NCBI GenBank assembly: GCA_044445965.1
Contig: JBIOEJ010000005.1
Span: forward strand, 32,428-96,427
Source: GAS188 sp044445965
Lineage (GTDB): Bacteria > Pseudomonadota > Alphaproteobacteria > Rhizobiales > Beijerinckiaceae
DNA length: 64,000 bases
Reading direction: 5' to 3'
Shown: positions 53,785 to 63,170 of the stretch, one piece after another
Layout of the letters: the number at the start of each line of letters is the position of its first letter
Position numbering within the stretch: position 1 is the stretch's first letter
Made by a program: the position numbers and the translations under genes
The notes under the pieces: generated by a model
The model's input: only the letters and a program-made list of their open reading frames with translations
Database searches by the model: none
What the model was told of the DNA's origin: nothing

Positions 53785-54875
53785 GCCGCCCTCAACGAGA
53801 CGAGGCTCGCCGTGAAGCCTGGCCCGAGCGCGCTGAGTACCGAGCGCGGCGGGAGGCCCTTCTTGAGCAGCCGCTCGAGCACGAAGAACACGGTCGGCGC
53901 GGACATATTGCCGTAGTCGGCGAGCACCTCGCGCTCATGGTCGAGCGAGCCTTGCGGCAGGGACAATGCGCGTTCGAGCGCCATGATCACTTTCACTCCG
54001 CCGGGGTGGCAGACGAAGCGGTCGACATCGCCGAGGTCGAGACCTCCTCCTTTCAGGAGCCCTGTCACGGCCGCGCGAAGATTGGCCTCGACGAAAGGCG
54101 GGATGGCGCGCGCAAAGATGACCCCGAAGCCCTGCGGATCGACGTCCCAACCCATCAGGTCGAGCGTGTCCGCCCAGGTATATTCGCCGGCGGTCTCGAT
54201 CTCCGCGAGGCCGCCATCGCCGGCGCGCAGGACACAAGCGGCCGCGCCGTCGCCGAACAGCGCGGTCGCCACGATATTCGCCTTGGTCAGGCTGTCCGGC
54301 CGTGAAGCGAGCGTGCACAGCTCGACGACCACGAGCAGCACATTGGTGCCCGGCCGCGCCTGCGCCAGGCGCGCCGCGATCGAGAACCCCGACACGCCGC
54401 CGGCGCAGCCCAGTCCGAATATCGGCACGCGGGCGACGTTCGAGCGAAAGCCCATCCGGATCAAGGAGCGCGCTTCGAGGCTCGGCGTGGCGATGCCGGT
54501 CGAAGAGACAGTGACGATGGTGTCGACCTTCCCGGCGGCGACCCCTGCGCCTGCGAGCGCGGCTTGCGCCACCCGCACAAACAGCGCATCCGCCCCTTCG
54601 AGATAGGCGGCGGTACGCTCCGGCCAGCTACGCTCCTCGAGGTACCAGAGGGCCGGCCGTGCGGCGTAGCGCGTCCTGATGCCCGACGTCTCGAATACCC
54701 GAGCCAGGCGTTCAAAGCCCGGATAACGCTCGGCGAACACCGCATGCGCCAGCGTGGCCACCTCCTTTTGAACCACCACATGGGGGGGAACGGCGGTGGC
54801 GACGGCCAAAAGGGAGGCGGAGTTCGTCAACTCTCTCAACCATTTGTCGATGAAGACGCCGGGATAACCGCGCAC
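53781..54875 (-). CDS. type III polyketide synthase (alkylpyrone/chalcone synthase-like)
   Basis: 364 residues, from GTG 54875. Catalytic triad: Cys in IFGLGCAGGVSGFS, His in RFVCHPGGVKVIMALE, Asn in LADYGNMSAPTVFFVLERLL. Other hallmarks: FETSGIRTRYAA and GDGAAACVLRAGDG. Such enzymes extend long-chain acyl-CoA with malonyl-CoA to alkylpyrones or alkylresorcinols. With the ICMT-type methyltransferase it forms a bpsAB-like pair that would make a methylated lipid. Confidence 0.92.
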   Translation of the reverse strand: MRGYPGVFIDKWLRELTNSASLLAVATAVPPHVVVQKEVATLAHAVFAERYPGFERLARVFETSGIRTRYAARPALWYLEERSWPERTAAYLEGADALFVRVAQAALAGAGVAAGKVDTIVTVSSTGIATPSLEARSLIRMGFRSNVARVPIFGLGCAGGVSGFSIAARLAQARPGTNVLLVVVELCTLASRPDSLTKANIVATALFGDGAAACVLRAGDGGLAEIETAGEYTWADTLDLMGWDVDPQGFGVIFARAIPPFVEANLRAAVTGLLKGGGLDLGDVDRFVCHPGGVKVIMALERALSLPQGSLDHEREVLADYGNMSAPTVFFVLERLLKKGLPPRSVLSALGPGFTASLVSLRAA

Positions 54876-55044
54876 ATATAAGAGGTCGCCGCGCCCTTGG
54901 CTCGGTTCTTCCCGGCCGCTTCTCGGAATCTTGATGCAATCTGGTTTTGGCCCGCGGTGGCGAGAACCTCTTGCATTGTCGTCGTAGTAAGGTCATCAAC
55001 GGCGACCATATCAGGAGCCGGCCCATCGAGGATCGGAGAGCATA

Positions 55045-57300
55045 GTGACGAAGGCTGTCACCGCTGCGGTAGCCGCCGAAGAGAGTTCGGGGGTAGAGAG
55101 CAGCGCCGAGAGCGCCGCGCTGCCGCCGCTAGCGGCGAACCAACCCTCCACGGCGCCGGAAGCTCGTGACCTTTCGACCTCGCCCGAGCGTTTCGTCAAT
55201 CGCGAATTGTCCTGGCTGCGTTTCAATCGGCGCGTCATGGAAGAGGCCTCGAACCGCAACCACCCGCTCTTCGAGCAGCTTCGCTTCCTGTCGATCTCGG
55301 CGAATAATCTCGACGAGTTCTTCATGGTGCGCGTCTCCGGTTTGCGCGAGCAGGTGCATGCCAAGGTCGTGGTGCGCTCCCAGGACGGCCTCACCCCGGC
55401 CGAGCAGCTCGAGAAGATCGGGATCGAGGTCGCAGGGCTCGCCAGCGACCAGCAGCAGCGCCTGCGCGAATTACGCGCCGAGATGGCGGAAAAGGGTATC
55501 GTCATCGCCGAGGCGGCCGAGTTGTCAGCCCTCGAGCGCGATTGGCTCGAAGGTCATTTCCTCGACTACATCTTCCCGGTGCTGACGCCGCTCGCCATCG
55601 ACCCCGCGCACCCCTTTCCGTTCATCCCCAACCTCGCCTTTTCACTCGCCGTACAGCTCACGCGCCAGGCGGATGGGCGCACCCTCAACGTGCTGGTGCG
55701 CGTGCCGCAAAAGATCGCGCGTTTCGTGCGCCTGCCCGATCTCGGCCAGACCGGGCGGGTGCGCTTCGTCGCGCTCGAGCAGATCATCGGCGCCTTCATC
55801 GACAAGCTCTTCCCCGGCCATGCGGTGAAGGGCCTCGGCGGCTTCCGCGTCATTCGCGACAGCGATCTCGAGATCGAGGAGGAGGCCGAGGACCTGCTGC
55901 GCATGTTCGAGACGCTGCTCAAGCGCCGCCGCCGCGGCGACGTCATCCGGCTCGAGGTCGAGGCCCGCATGCCTGAACCGCTGCGCGCCTTCCTCGGCGA
56001 GGAGCTCGATGTCACTGCGGACGAGACCTTCGTCGTCGAAGGGATGCTCGCTCTGAACGAACTGTCGCAGCTCATCGGCGATGACCGACCCGACCTCAAA
56101 TTCAAGCCCTACGAACCGCGCTTTCCCGAGCGTGTGCGCGAGCACGGCGGGGATTGCTTCGCGGCCATCCGTCAGAAGGACTTCGTGGTGCATCACCCCT
56201 ACGAGTCCTTCGACGTCGTGGTGCAGTTTCTGCAGCAAGCGGCCCATGATCCGAGCGTCATCGCCATCAAGCAGACGCTCTACCGCACCTCTTCGGATTC
56301 GCCGATCGTGAAGACGCTGGCCGAGGCCGCCGAGGCCGGCAAGTCGGTGACCGCGCTCGTCGAGCTGAAGGCGCGCTTCGACGAGGAAGCCAATATCCGT
56401 TGGGCGCGCGACCTCGAACGGGCAGGCGCCCAGGTCGTCTTCGGCTTCGTGGAGCTGAAGACCCACGCCAAGCTCTCCCAGGTGGTGCGGCGCGAAGGTG
56501 GGCAGCTGGCGAGTTATTGCCATGTCGGGACGGGCAACTACCATCCGGTCACCGCCAAGATCTACACCGACCTCTCCTATTTCACGGCGGATCCGGCGAT
56601 CGCACGCGATGTGGCGCGCATCTTCAATTTCATCACCGGCTATGCCGAGCCCGCCGAGCTCGAACGCATGACCGTGTCGCCGGTGACGCTGAGGAAGCGG
56701 CTCTTCGCGCATATCGAGGAGGAGATCGCGCACGCCAATGCCGGTCGGCCGGCGGCCATCTGGTGCAAGTGCAATTCGCTCGTCGATCCGCAGATCATCG
56801 ACGCGCTCTACCGGGCGAGCCAGGCCGGGGTGGGCATCGAGCTGATCGTGCGCGGCATATGCTGCCTGAGGCCGGGCGTGCCTGGCCTTTCCGACAATAT
56901 CCGCGCCAAATCCATCGTCGGGCGTTTCCTCGAGCATGGCCGCATCTATTGCTTCGGGGGCGGCTACGGGCTCCCCCACGAGAAGGCCCATGTCTATATC
57001 TCGTCGGCCGATCTGATGACGCGCAATCTCGACCGGCGCGTCGAGGCCATGCTGCCGATCGACAACCCGACGGTGCATGAGCAGATCCTCGGCCAGATCA
57101 TGGTCGCCAATCTGCGCGACAACCAGCAGAGCTGGCGTTTCACCCCCGAGGGGACGAGCGAGCGCATCCTGCCGAAGCCGGAGGAAACTCCGTTCAACGC
57201 CCATCACTACTTCATGACCAATCCGAGCCTGTCAGGACGTGGACGATCTTTACGTGAATCAGGGCCGCAGCGCCTCTTCGACAAGATCGGCAAGCGCTGA
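55045..57300 (+). CDS. ppk: polyphosphate kinase 1
   Basis: 751 residues with all Ppk1 domains: N (SPERFVNRELSWLRFNRRVM), H (PHPFPFIPNLAFSLAV-like region AHPFPFIPNLAFSLAVQLTR), C1 with KQTLYRTSSDSPIVKTLAEA, and C2 with ELKTHAKLSQVVRREGGQL (auto-phosphorylated His) and HVGTGNYHPVTAKIYTDLSY. Start GTG 55045 with GGAGAG upstream; about 40 residues of Ala/Ser/Glu tail precede the domain. Makes polyphosphate from ATP. Overlaps ppx by 62 bases. Confidence 0.95.
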   Translation: MTKAVTAAVAAEESSGVESSAESAALPPLAANQPSTAPEARDLSTSPERFVNRELSWLRFNRRVMEEASNRNHPLFEQLRFLSISANNLDEFFMVRVSGLREQVHAKVVVRSQDGLTPAEQLEKIGIEVAGLASDQQQRLRELRAEMAEKGIVIAEAAELSALERDWLEGHFLDYIFPVLTPLAIDPAHPFPFIPNLAFSLAVQLTRQADGRTLNVLVRVPQKIARFVRLPDLGQTGRVRFVALEQIIGAFIDKLFPGHAVKGLGGFRVIRDSDLEIEEEAEDLLRMFETLLKRRRRGDVIRLEVEARMPEPLRAFLGEELDVTADETFVVEGMLALNELSQLIGDDRPDLKFKPYEPRFPERVREHGGDCFAAIRQKDFVVHHPYESFDVVVQFLQQAAHDPSVIAIKQTLYRTSSDSPIVKTLAEAAEAGKSVTALVELKARFDEEANIRWARDLERAGAQVVFGFVELKTHAKLSQVVRREGGQLASYCHVGTGNYHPVTAKIYTDLSYFTADPAIARDVARIFNFITGYAEPAELERMTVSPVTLRKRLFAHIEEEIAHANAGRPAAIWCKCNSLVDPQIIDALYRASQAGVGIELIVRGICCLRPGVPGLSDNIRAKSIVGRFLEHGRIYCFGGGYGLPHEKAHVYISSADLMTRNLDRRVEAMLPIDNPTVHEQILGQIMVANLRDNQQSWRFTPEGTSERILPKPEETPFNAHHYFMTNPSLSGRGRSLRESGPQRLFDKIGKR

Positions 57301-58822
57301 GCGCTGGCCGGCCGCCGCTGCGGGGCTTTCGGCCCGCGCGGAGCGTTTCGCGGTCGTCGATATCGGCTCCAACTCCGTGCGCCTCGTCGTCTTCGAGAAG
57401 GTGTCGCGCGCGCCCTTCGTGCAATTCAACGAGAAGGCCTTGTGCGGCCTGGGGCGGGCGGTGCGCTCCACCGGCCGCCTCGCCGATGATTCGGTTGCCA
57501 AGGCGTTGGGCTCGATCGCGCGCTTTCGCACGCTCTGCGCGCAGATGCAGGTGACGCAGGCGCGCGTAGTCGCGACGGCGGCCGCGCGCGATGCGCAGAA
57601 CGGCCCCGAATTCCTGGCGCGCGTGCATGACCTGATGGGCGTGAAGCCCGAGCTCCTTTCGGGGGAGCGCGAGGCCGAGCTGTCGGCGCTCGGCGTCATC
57701 TGCGGACTGCATGAGCCGGACGGCGTCGCCGGCGATCTCGGCGGCGGCTCGCTCGAGCTGGTCTCGCTCGAGCAGGAGGGCGTGGGCGAAGGCACCTCGT
57801 TGAAGCTCGGTGGCCTTGCCTTGATGGACGAGGCCGGCGGTTCGCTGAAGAAAGCCGAGAAAATCGTGCGCGATGCGCTCGAGGGTTGCGGTGTCATGCG
57901 CCTCGTCAAGGGCCGGCCCTTCTACGCGGTCGGCGGCACCTTCCGCGCGCTGGCGCGGTTGCATATCGGGCAGCGCGCCTATCCTCTGCACGTCATGCAC
58001 GGCTACGCCATTCCAGTGCGCGACGTGCTCGAATTCGTGAAGCTCGTCGAGCGCGTCAACGCCGAGACGCTGGACTCGATCGCCTCGGTCAATGTGGCGA
58101 GACGCCCGCTTCTCGCCTATGGCGCGCTCGTGCTCGACGAGATCATCCGCATCGGCAAGCCGAAGGAGGTGGTGATCTCGGCGACCGGCGTGCGCGAGGG
58201 GCTGGTCTACGAGCAGCTTTCGCAGGAAGAACGCGCCTCGGACCCGTTGATCGTCGCGGCGCGAGAGCTCAACGAGGGGCGGGCGCGCGACCCTGCGCAT
58301 GCCGTCGATCTCATCGCCTGGGCCGACGCCTTCTTTGCGACGCTGCCCTTCGACGAGACCCAGGGCGAAGCGCGTCTGCGCCATGCGGCATGCCTGTTGA
58401 GCGACATCAGCTGGCGCGCCCATCCGGACTACCGCGGCGAGCAGAGCCTCAATACGATTGCCTACGCGCCCTTCTTCGGCGTCGACCATCAAAGCCGCGC
58501 CTATCTCGCGCTCGCCGTCTATTTCCGCCATGCGGGTTTCTCGACGGATGCGCGCGCCGCGCCGAGCATTCGGGAGCTGGCGAGTGCCCGCGGGCTCGAT
58601 CGCGCACGAGTGCTAGGCGCGGCTTTCCGCGTCGCGTCGCTGATCGCCGCCGGAATGCCCGGCGTGCTGGGCAAGACGCCGCTCGTACTCGAAGGCGGAA
58701 GACTGGTGCTGACACTGCCCGCGACCCTCGGCGCGCTCGCCGGCGAACGCCTCATGGGCCGCATGAAGACCCTCGGAAGGTTGTTGGGGCGCGAGCCGTT
58801 ATTCCGAGTGCTGCCGGGATAG
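57239..58822 (+). CDS. ppx: exopolyphosphatase / Ppx-GppA phosphatase
   Basis: 527 residues, ASKHA-fold: FAVVDIGSNSVRLVVFEK (phosphate loop 1), VVATAAARDAQNGPEFLARV, LSGEREAELSALGVICGL and GDLGGGSLELVSLEQEG (loop 2), followed by an HD-like C-terminal domain (RLRHAACLLSDISWRAHPDY). It degrades polyphosphate, and perhaps pppGpp. Start GTG 57239 lies inside ppk; GTG 57254 is also possible. The domain begins at residue 37, so the first residues are a linker. Confidence 0.93.
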   Translation: MDDLYVNQGRSASSTRSASAERWPAAAAGLSARAERFAVVDIGSNSVRLVVFEKVSRAPFVQFNEKALCGLGRAVRSTGRLADDSVAKALGSIARFRTLCAQMQVTQARVVATAAARDAQNGPEFLARVHDLMGVKPELLSGEREAELSALGVICGLHEPDGVAGDLGGGSLELVSLEQEGVGEGTSLKLGGLALMDEAGGSLKKAEKIVRDALEGCGVMRLVKGRPFYAVGGTFRALARLHIGQRAYPLHVMHGYAIPVRDVLEFVKLVERVNAETLDSIASVNVARRPLLAYGALVLDEIIRIGKPKEVVISATGVREGLVYEQLSQEERASDPLIVAARELNEGRARDPAHAVDLIAWADAFFATLPFDETQGEARLRHAACLLSDISWRAHPDYRGEQSLNTIAYAPFFGVDHQSRAYLALAVYFRHAGFSTDARAAPSIRELASARGLDRARVLGAAFRVASLIAAGMPGVLGKTPLVLEGGRLVLTLPATLGALAGERLMGRMKTLGRLLGREPLFRVLPG

Positions 58823-58906
58823 TGCGCGAATGGCGAAGTGGAGATTGGCAGAACTTCACTTTACCTACTACTCGCTATTCCCCACTCGCCAAGGAAACGC
58901 CGATCC

Positions 58907-59896
58907 ATGAGCACCGCCATGCATGACGAGCCGATCATGGACATCGCCCATCTCGGTCATCTCGAAATCCTGACGCCGAAGCCGGATGAGAGCCTGCGCT
59001 TCTTCGTCGACGTGCTCGGGATGACGGAAAGCGGCCGAGCAGGCACGTCCGTCTATTTGCGCGCCTGGGACGATTACGAGCGCTACAGCCTGAAGCTCAC
59101 CGCATCCGGGACCTCGGGCCTCGGCCATGCCGCCTTCCGGGCGCGCAGCCCACAGGCGCTGGCGCGGCGGGTCGCGGCCCTCGAGGGCTCGGGCTATGAG
59201 ATCGGCTGGCACGAGAACGAGCTCGGCCATGGGCCGGCCTACCGGTTCCGCGATCCGGACGGCCATCTCATCGAAATCTACTACGAGACCGAATGGTTCG
59301 AGGCGCCGCAGGCGCTGCGGCCGGCGCTGAAGAACCAGGCGCAGCGCTTTCCGGCGCGCGGCGTCAATGTGCGGCGGCTCGACCATTTCAACTGTCTGGC
59401 GGTGGACATCAAGGCGAACCGCATCTTCTTCGAGGAGTATCTCGGCTTCCGCCTGACAGAGCAGATCGTGCTCGACGACGGCACCGAGGCCGGCATGTGG
59501 ATGACCTGCACCAATAAGAGCTATGATTTCGCCTATACGCATGACCACACGAATACGCCTGGACGCTTCCACCATGTGACCTATGCGCTCGATAGTCGCG
59601 AGGAGATTTTGCGGGCCGCCGACATCTTCCTCGAGAACGGCGTCTTCATCGAGACCGGTCCCCACAAGCATGCGGTGCAGCAGACCTTCTTCCTCTATGT
59701 CTACGAGCCCGGCGGCAACCGGGTCGAGGTGGCCAATGCCGGCGCGCGGCTCATCCTGGCGCCGGACTGGAAGCCCATCATCTGGACCGAGGAGGAGCGC
59801 AAGAAGGGACAGGCGTGGGGGCTGAAGACGATCGAGTCCTTTCATACGCACGGTACGCCGCCCGTAGAGAAATCGCGACCAAAGGCGCGCGCGTAG
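58907..59896 (+). CDS. VOC-family extradiol (catechol 2,3-) dioxygenase
   Basis: 329 residues. Two glyoxalase modules: N-terminal HLGHLEILTPKPDESLRFFV and the C-terminal catalytic one with VRRLDHFNCLAVDIKANRIF, GRFHHVTYALDSREEILRAA and the Glu ligand in GGNRVEVANAGARL (2-His-1-Glu site). The layout is that of type I extradiol dioxygenases such as catechol 2,3-dioxygenase. Start ATG 58907 with AAGGA about 11 bases upstream. It stands alone, not in an aromatic operon; a substrate is not evident. Confidence 0.87.
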   Translation: MSTAMHDEPIMDIAHLGHLEILTPKPDESLRFFVDVLGMTESGRAGTSVYLRAWDDYERYSLKLTASGTSGLGHAAFRARSPQALARRVAALEGSGYEIGWHENELGHGPAYRFRDPDGHLIEIYYETEWFEAPQALRPALKNQAQRFPARGVNVRRLDHFNCLAVDIKANRIFFEEYLGFRLTEQIVLDDGTEAGMWMTCTNKSYDFAYTHDHTNTPGRFHHVTYALDSREEILRAADIFLENGVFIETGPHKHAVQQTFFLYVYEPGGNRVEVANAGARLILAPDWKPIIWTEEERKKGQAWGLKTIESFHTHGTPPVEKSRPKARA

Positions 59897-59905
59897 GGGG
59901 TGGGA

Positions 59906-60736
59906 ATGGCGCTTTCCACGAGGTTTCTGCTTTCCGACAGGCTTCTGCTTTCCAACAGGCTGCTCTTGGCTCTGGTGATGGCGGCTTGGAGTGCGCCGGC
60001 TCACGCCGCCGATCCCGGCGTCGCCGCGAAGCTCGATGCCTTGGTGCGCGCCTACCCGGACGAGCTTGCCGGCCATGATGATGCGAGCTTGATCTGGCGC
60101 GACGGCGTGAGGATGCCGGTCGATGACGGCCGCCCGCGGAAGAGCTTCGAGGAGACGTTGCGCGCGGCCTCGATCCTCGACCAGATGCGTCTTGCCTATC
60201 CGAAAGGCTCGCGCGCCGCCCCTGCCGCGCAAGACGACGACCCGGGGCGTTTTCGCAACCGGGCCTTTTTCGACAAGATGTATGGCGACTGTTCGAAGAA
60301 CGAGGTCGAAGCTCGTCTCGCGACGGTAAGCTGGATGCCGAAATCCTGGGGCAAGAAGCTGCGGGTCACCTCGATCAACGGCGTCGCCTCAAGGCTGAAG
60401 GCAGTCTCAGCCGAGCTCGAATCGCTGCCTCCGACCCTGCGCGACTACGCCTATCCGAGCGCCGGGACCTATAATTGCCGGGTGATCGCCGATAGCGGTA
60501 CGCGCAGCATGCACGCCTATGCGGCGGCGATCGATCTCAATGTGAAGTTTGCGGATTACTGGCTGTGGAAGCAGGGCAAGACCGGGCCGTTCTCCTACGC
60601 CAATCGAATGCCGTTCGAGATCGTCGACATCTTCGAACGGCACGGCTTCATTTGGGGAGGGCATTGGGGCCATTACGATACGATGCATTTCGAATATCGG
60701 CCCGAATTGCTCGGAATGGGCGGCGAATTGCCTTAG
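59906..60736 (+). CDS. M15-family metallopeptidase (VanY-like), secreted
   Basis: 276 residues with signal peptide (LLALVMAAWSAPAHAADPG). C-terminal peptidase: GTRSMHAYAAAIDLNVKFAD with the His/Asp zinc ligands (S-x-H-x7-D) and GGHWGHYDTMHFEYRPELL with the Glu/His pair. It probably trims D-Ala cross-links or is an L,D-/D,D-carboxypeptidase in the periplasm. ATG 59906 is preferred (GGGGG 5 bases upstream) over GTG 59900. The N-terminus (STRFLLSDRLLLSNRLLLA) repeats the RLLLS motif. Confidence 0.86.
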   Translation: MALSTRFLLSDRLLLSNRLLLALVMAAWSAPAHAADPGVAAKLDALVRAYPDELAGHDDASLIWRDGVRMPVDDGRPRKSFEETLRAASILDQMRLAYPKGSRAAPAAQDDDPGRFRNRAFFDKMYGDCSKNEVEARLATVSWMPKSWGKKLRVTSINGVASRLKAVSAELESLPPTLRDYAYPSAGTYNCRVIADSGTRSMHAYAAAIDLNVKFADYWLWKQGKTGPFSYANRMPFEIVDIFERHGFIWGGHWGHYDTMHFEYRPELLGMGGELP

Positions 60737-60856
60737 GGAGATTGATTTGGCGCAAGGCCTAGTCGGGCCATGAATGCGCATCTCTAACAACCCAAGCCGG
60801 ATAGCTTCTGGAGAACAGCTCGTTCGCGTGATGGCGATGTCAATCGGGAGGTGATC

Positions 60857-61150
60857 GTGGGCGTTTTCAAGTACTCGGCAAGACTTTGTCTTGCGGCTTT
60901 GATCGGATTTTCGACTCTCGCGGTGGCAAGCGGTGGGCCGGCTTTGGCCCAAGATGCCTCGGGGATGGGCTGCAATGATCTTTGGTATCAGCGCAACGCC
61001 ATCTATGCTCGCAATGGCTATTGCTTCCAGACCGAACGCGCGATCTCGGCGTTCGGAAGGGGTTGCTTCCCTCCCTATGGCAAGCTCTACGGCTATGAGG
61101 CGCGCCGCGTGCAAGAACTGCAATATTGGGAGCGCATCAAAGGCTGCTGA
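60857..61150 (+). CDS. small secreted YARHG-domain protein
   Basis: 97 residues. Signal peptide (LCLAALIGFSTLAVASGGPA with AQ cleavage), then the YARHG domain: CNDLWYQRNAIYARNGYCFQ, FGRGCFPPYGKL and YWERIKGC at the end. Three or four Cys suggest disulfides. Domain of unknown role, often in cell-surface or envelope proteins. GTG 60857 is 6 bases from GGGAG; 60851 is less likely. Confidence 0.82.
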   Translation: MGVFKYSARLCLAALIGFSTLAVASGGPALAQDASGMGCNDLWYQRNAIYARNGYCFQTERAISAFGRGCFPPYGKLYGYEARRVQELQYWERIKGC

Positions 61151-61167
61151 GGCGGCATTTTCTCGAT

Positions 61168-61207
61168 ATGGCCGTCCTCGGACTTATCCGAGGATCGGCA
61201 CGGCCAT
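61168..61207. terminator. bidirectional terminator between convergent genes
   Basis: Nested hairpin: outer arms ATGGCCGT (61168-61175) and ACGGCCAT (61200-61207), inner arms CCTCGGA (61176-61182) and TCCGAGG (61187-61193) around CTTA. It sits between the converging YARHG and DUF1028 genes. Confidence 0.6.
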
Positions 61208-61239
61208 GACGCGCTATTCTTCGACGGATCGCCTCAGCG

Positions 61240-61917
61240 CTACTTGTCCCCAGCCACCCCATAGGCGGGCGCTCGCGCCGGATCGAGGGCGCGCGTGACA
61301 TAGTCGTCCATTTGCGGTTTCCAGCGCAGCCATAGCGCGGCTAATTCGCCGATCGGATCGGTATCGTGCCAGTCGACCCTGAGGTCGGCGACCGGCCAGG
61401 CGACGTCGCGGACCACGATGAGGCCGGCCGAATGCACGAGGCCTTGCTCTCCCCCCGCCGCGAGGCCGGCCGCCAAGGCGTGGATCAAGCGGTCCCCGAG
61501 CTGGGCCGCCTCATCCATCCGAAAGCGCGCGAGGATTTGCGCGGGGATATCCGCATGCTTGAGGAGATTGCCGGCCGAAGCGGCGTTCCGGCCAAGTACG
61601 ACGGCATGGATTCCCAGCGTCTTTCGCCCCGAGAAGGCGGCACTGCCTCCCAGGCGATCGACCAAGGCCAATTGGCGGTACTCGATATGGGAGGCTGCGC
61701 CCTTGAGACGCTCGAGCGCGCTCTCGGCGCCGAGCCCTTGCGCCATCAAGTCCAAGCCTTTCGGTCCGAGCGTCGGGTCGGTGATGTTCTGCGTCGCGAC
61801 GACTCCGACGCCCGCGCGGGCATAGGCGCAGCGCGCGGCGACCGCCGGACTCGAGGAGGCGACCGCCATGCCGATCATGCCCGTGTGCGGGCAGCGTCCG
61901 AGGATCGAGAAGGTCAT
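61240..61917 (-). CDS. DUF1028 family protein (Ntn-hydrolase-like)
   Basis: 225 residues. MTFSILGRCPHTGMIGMAVA, SSSPAVAARCAYARAGVGVV and ATQNITDPTLGPKGLDLMAQ match DUF1028, a family with an Ntn-like fold, sometimes fused to peptidoglycan-binding modules. The catalytic nucleophile is not certain. Likely a peptidase or amidase of the cytoplasm (no signal peptide). Confidence 0.88.
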   Translation of the reverse strand: MTFSILGRCPHTGMIGMAVASSSPAVAARCAYARAGVGVVATQNITDPTLGPKGLDLMAQGLGAESALERLKGAASHIEYRQLALVDRLGGSAAFSGRKTLGIHAVVLGRNAASAGNLLKHADIPAQILARFRMDEAAQLGDRLIHALAAGLAAGGEQGLVHSAGLIVVRDVAWPVADLRVDWHDTDPIGELAALWLRWKPQMDDYVTRALDPARAPAYGVAGDK

Positions 61918-62097
61918 GGTCTACGGCATTCTCCGGCCAAGCATACGCTCGCGGAGGCGAGGTGGCCTCCGGTTCGCTGCAGAAATTGCAGCACAAAAAA
62001 CAACACCCGCGCTACGATGCCATCGGATCGGGAAATGCGCTCGCATTCTTTTTCGACGAAATGACAGGTTCGGCGAAGCCTGGCAACCACCGCTGCC

Positions 62098-62438
62098 GAG
62101 GCGCGGCGCTTGCATCCGGCGGCCTCGACAAATTCTATACGGTCAACGCCGATTGGACGGCCGACGATCGGCGCAAGCTCCTCGCCTTCGCACGCGACCT
62201 CCTGAATTCCGACTATGCCGGCCATCGGCTGACCTTGCAGCTCTTCGCGCAATCGCCGCCCTTCGCGCATCTTGGTGCCGTCTATCGCAATTTCGGCTGG
62301 GACGGGCCGCTCGACTTCGTGAAGAAATCGGCCGGCCTGTCCGACAAGGTTCTCCCTAGAGCGGCCAGGGCCTCCGGCGACAGCGCGCTACGGCAATGGT
62401 TCGCGGCGCAATCGCGCGTCAAAGCCGCGGCGGAATGA
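62098..62438 (+). pseudogene. C-terminal remnant, probably of a 4-hydroxyphenylacetate 3-hydroxylase (HpaB)-family enzyme
   Basis: About 113 codons ending at 62438. The pattern LAFARDLLNSDYAGHRLTLQ with LFAQSPPF and VYRNFGWDGPLDFVKK looks like the last helices of HpaB-type flavin monooxygenases, where A-x-D-x-x-x-S-x-F-x-x-R and Y-x-x-Y/F recur. A full enzyme is about 480 residues; upstream codons (61962-62097) do not resemble the family, so only the tail remains. Family call is tentative. Confidence 0.45.
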
Positions 62439-62523
62439 GGGGCATGCGGCCGCGGTGACGTCGATTTCCCCCTTGCGCAAAAAGGGTGGCGATTGCGCGG
62501 CGGAGGGGCAAGGCTTTCCGGCC

Positions 62524-63135
62524 CTACCCGCTCCGCTCGACCATCGGCACGAGCCCTAATCTGCGGCAGAGCATGAACAGCCTTCGTCCCTGGGTGACGC
62601 TGAGCGCGGTCATGAGGCCGAGGCTGACGCCGCCCACGACGGAGCGCACCGCCATCGCTTGGGCGAGCGGCATGATCAGGCCGATCCACAGGTAGAATGC
62701 TGCCTTGAGGAAGAAATAGGCCGCCCAGAGCAGGGTGAAGAGCTGGAAGAAACGTCGGAAATCCTCTCCCTCCGGAAAGGGAGTGCCCTGTCGTTGCTCC
62801 GCCACCTCCTGGATCATCGGCTTTGGCCCTCGGGCGCCGATGGCGAAGGCTATTCCAGTCGCGACATTTGTCACGACCGCCTCGTATTTCAGCATGAACG
62901 GCGTCGCCGAGACGAGATCGATCGCGCCGAACACGATGGTCAGCGCGCTCACCAGAATGTAGATTCGCGTGAAGGCGATCCCCTTGCGGTAGCGCCAGAT
63001 CGCGTCGCCGATGATGAAGGCCACCGAGCCGGCGATCGCCGCCTTGGTGCCGACGGCCCATGCCAGCGCCAGGAAGACGATGAGAGGCCCGAATTCAGCA
63101 AGGACGAAGCGAAGGATCCCGAGAATTCGCACCAT
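62524..63135 (-). CDS. YciB/septation-protein-A-like inner-membrane protein
   Basis: 203 residues, about five helices. LAEFGPLIVFLALAWAVGTK and AAIAGSVAFIIGDAIWRYRK resemble the IspZ/YciB start, then ALTIVFGAIDLVSATPFMLK. It extends further than the usual 180 residues with an Arg-rich tail RRLFMLCRRLGLVPMVERSG. Role in cell-envelope synthesis or septation is inferred from the family. Confidence 0.6.
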   Translation of the reverse strand: MVRILGILRFVLAEFGPLIVFLALAWAVGTKAAIAGSVAFIIGDAIWRYRKGIAFTRIYILVSALTIVFGAIDLVSATPFMLKYEAVVTNVATGIAFAIGARGPKPMIQEVAEQRQGTPFPEGEDFRRFFQLFTLLWAAYFFLKAAFYLWIGLIMPLAQAMAVRSVVGGVSLGLMTALSVTQGRRLFMLCRRLGLVPMVERSG

Positions 63136-63170
63136 TCAATGCTTGTCCGACCAGGAGCCGCCAGCGGCTC

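Noticed and set aside
55010..55045. Pho box before ppk
   Set aside because: The best pair of 7-mers (TCGTCGT and AGGTCAT) matches only one half well.
61962..62097. Start of an open frame (MASGSLQKLQHKKQ) in front of the HpaB-like tail
   Set aside because: It does not resemble the family and probably became joined to the tail by deletion; not treated as a real gene start.
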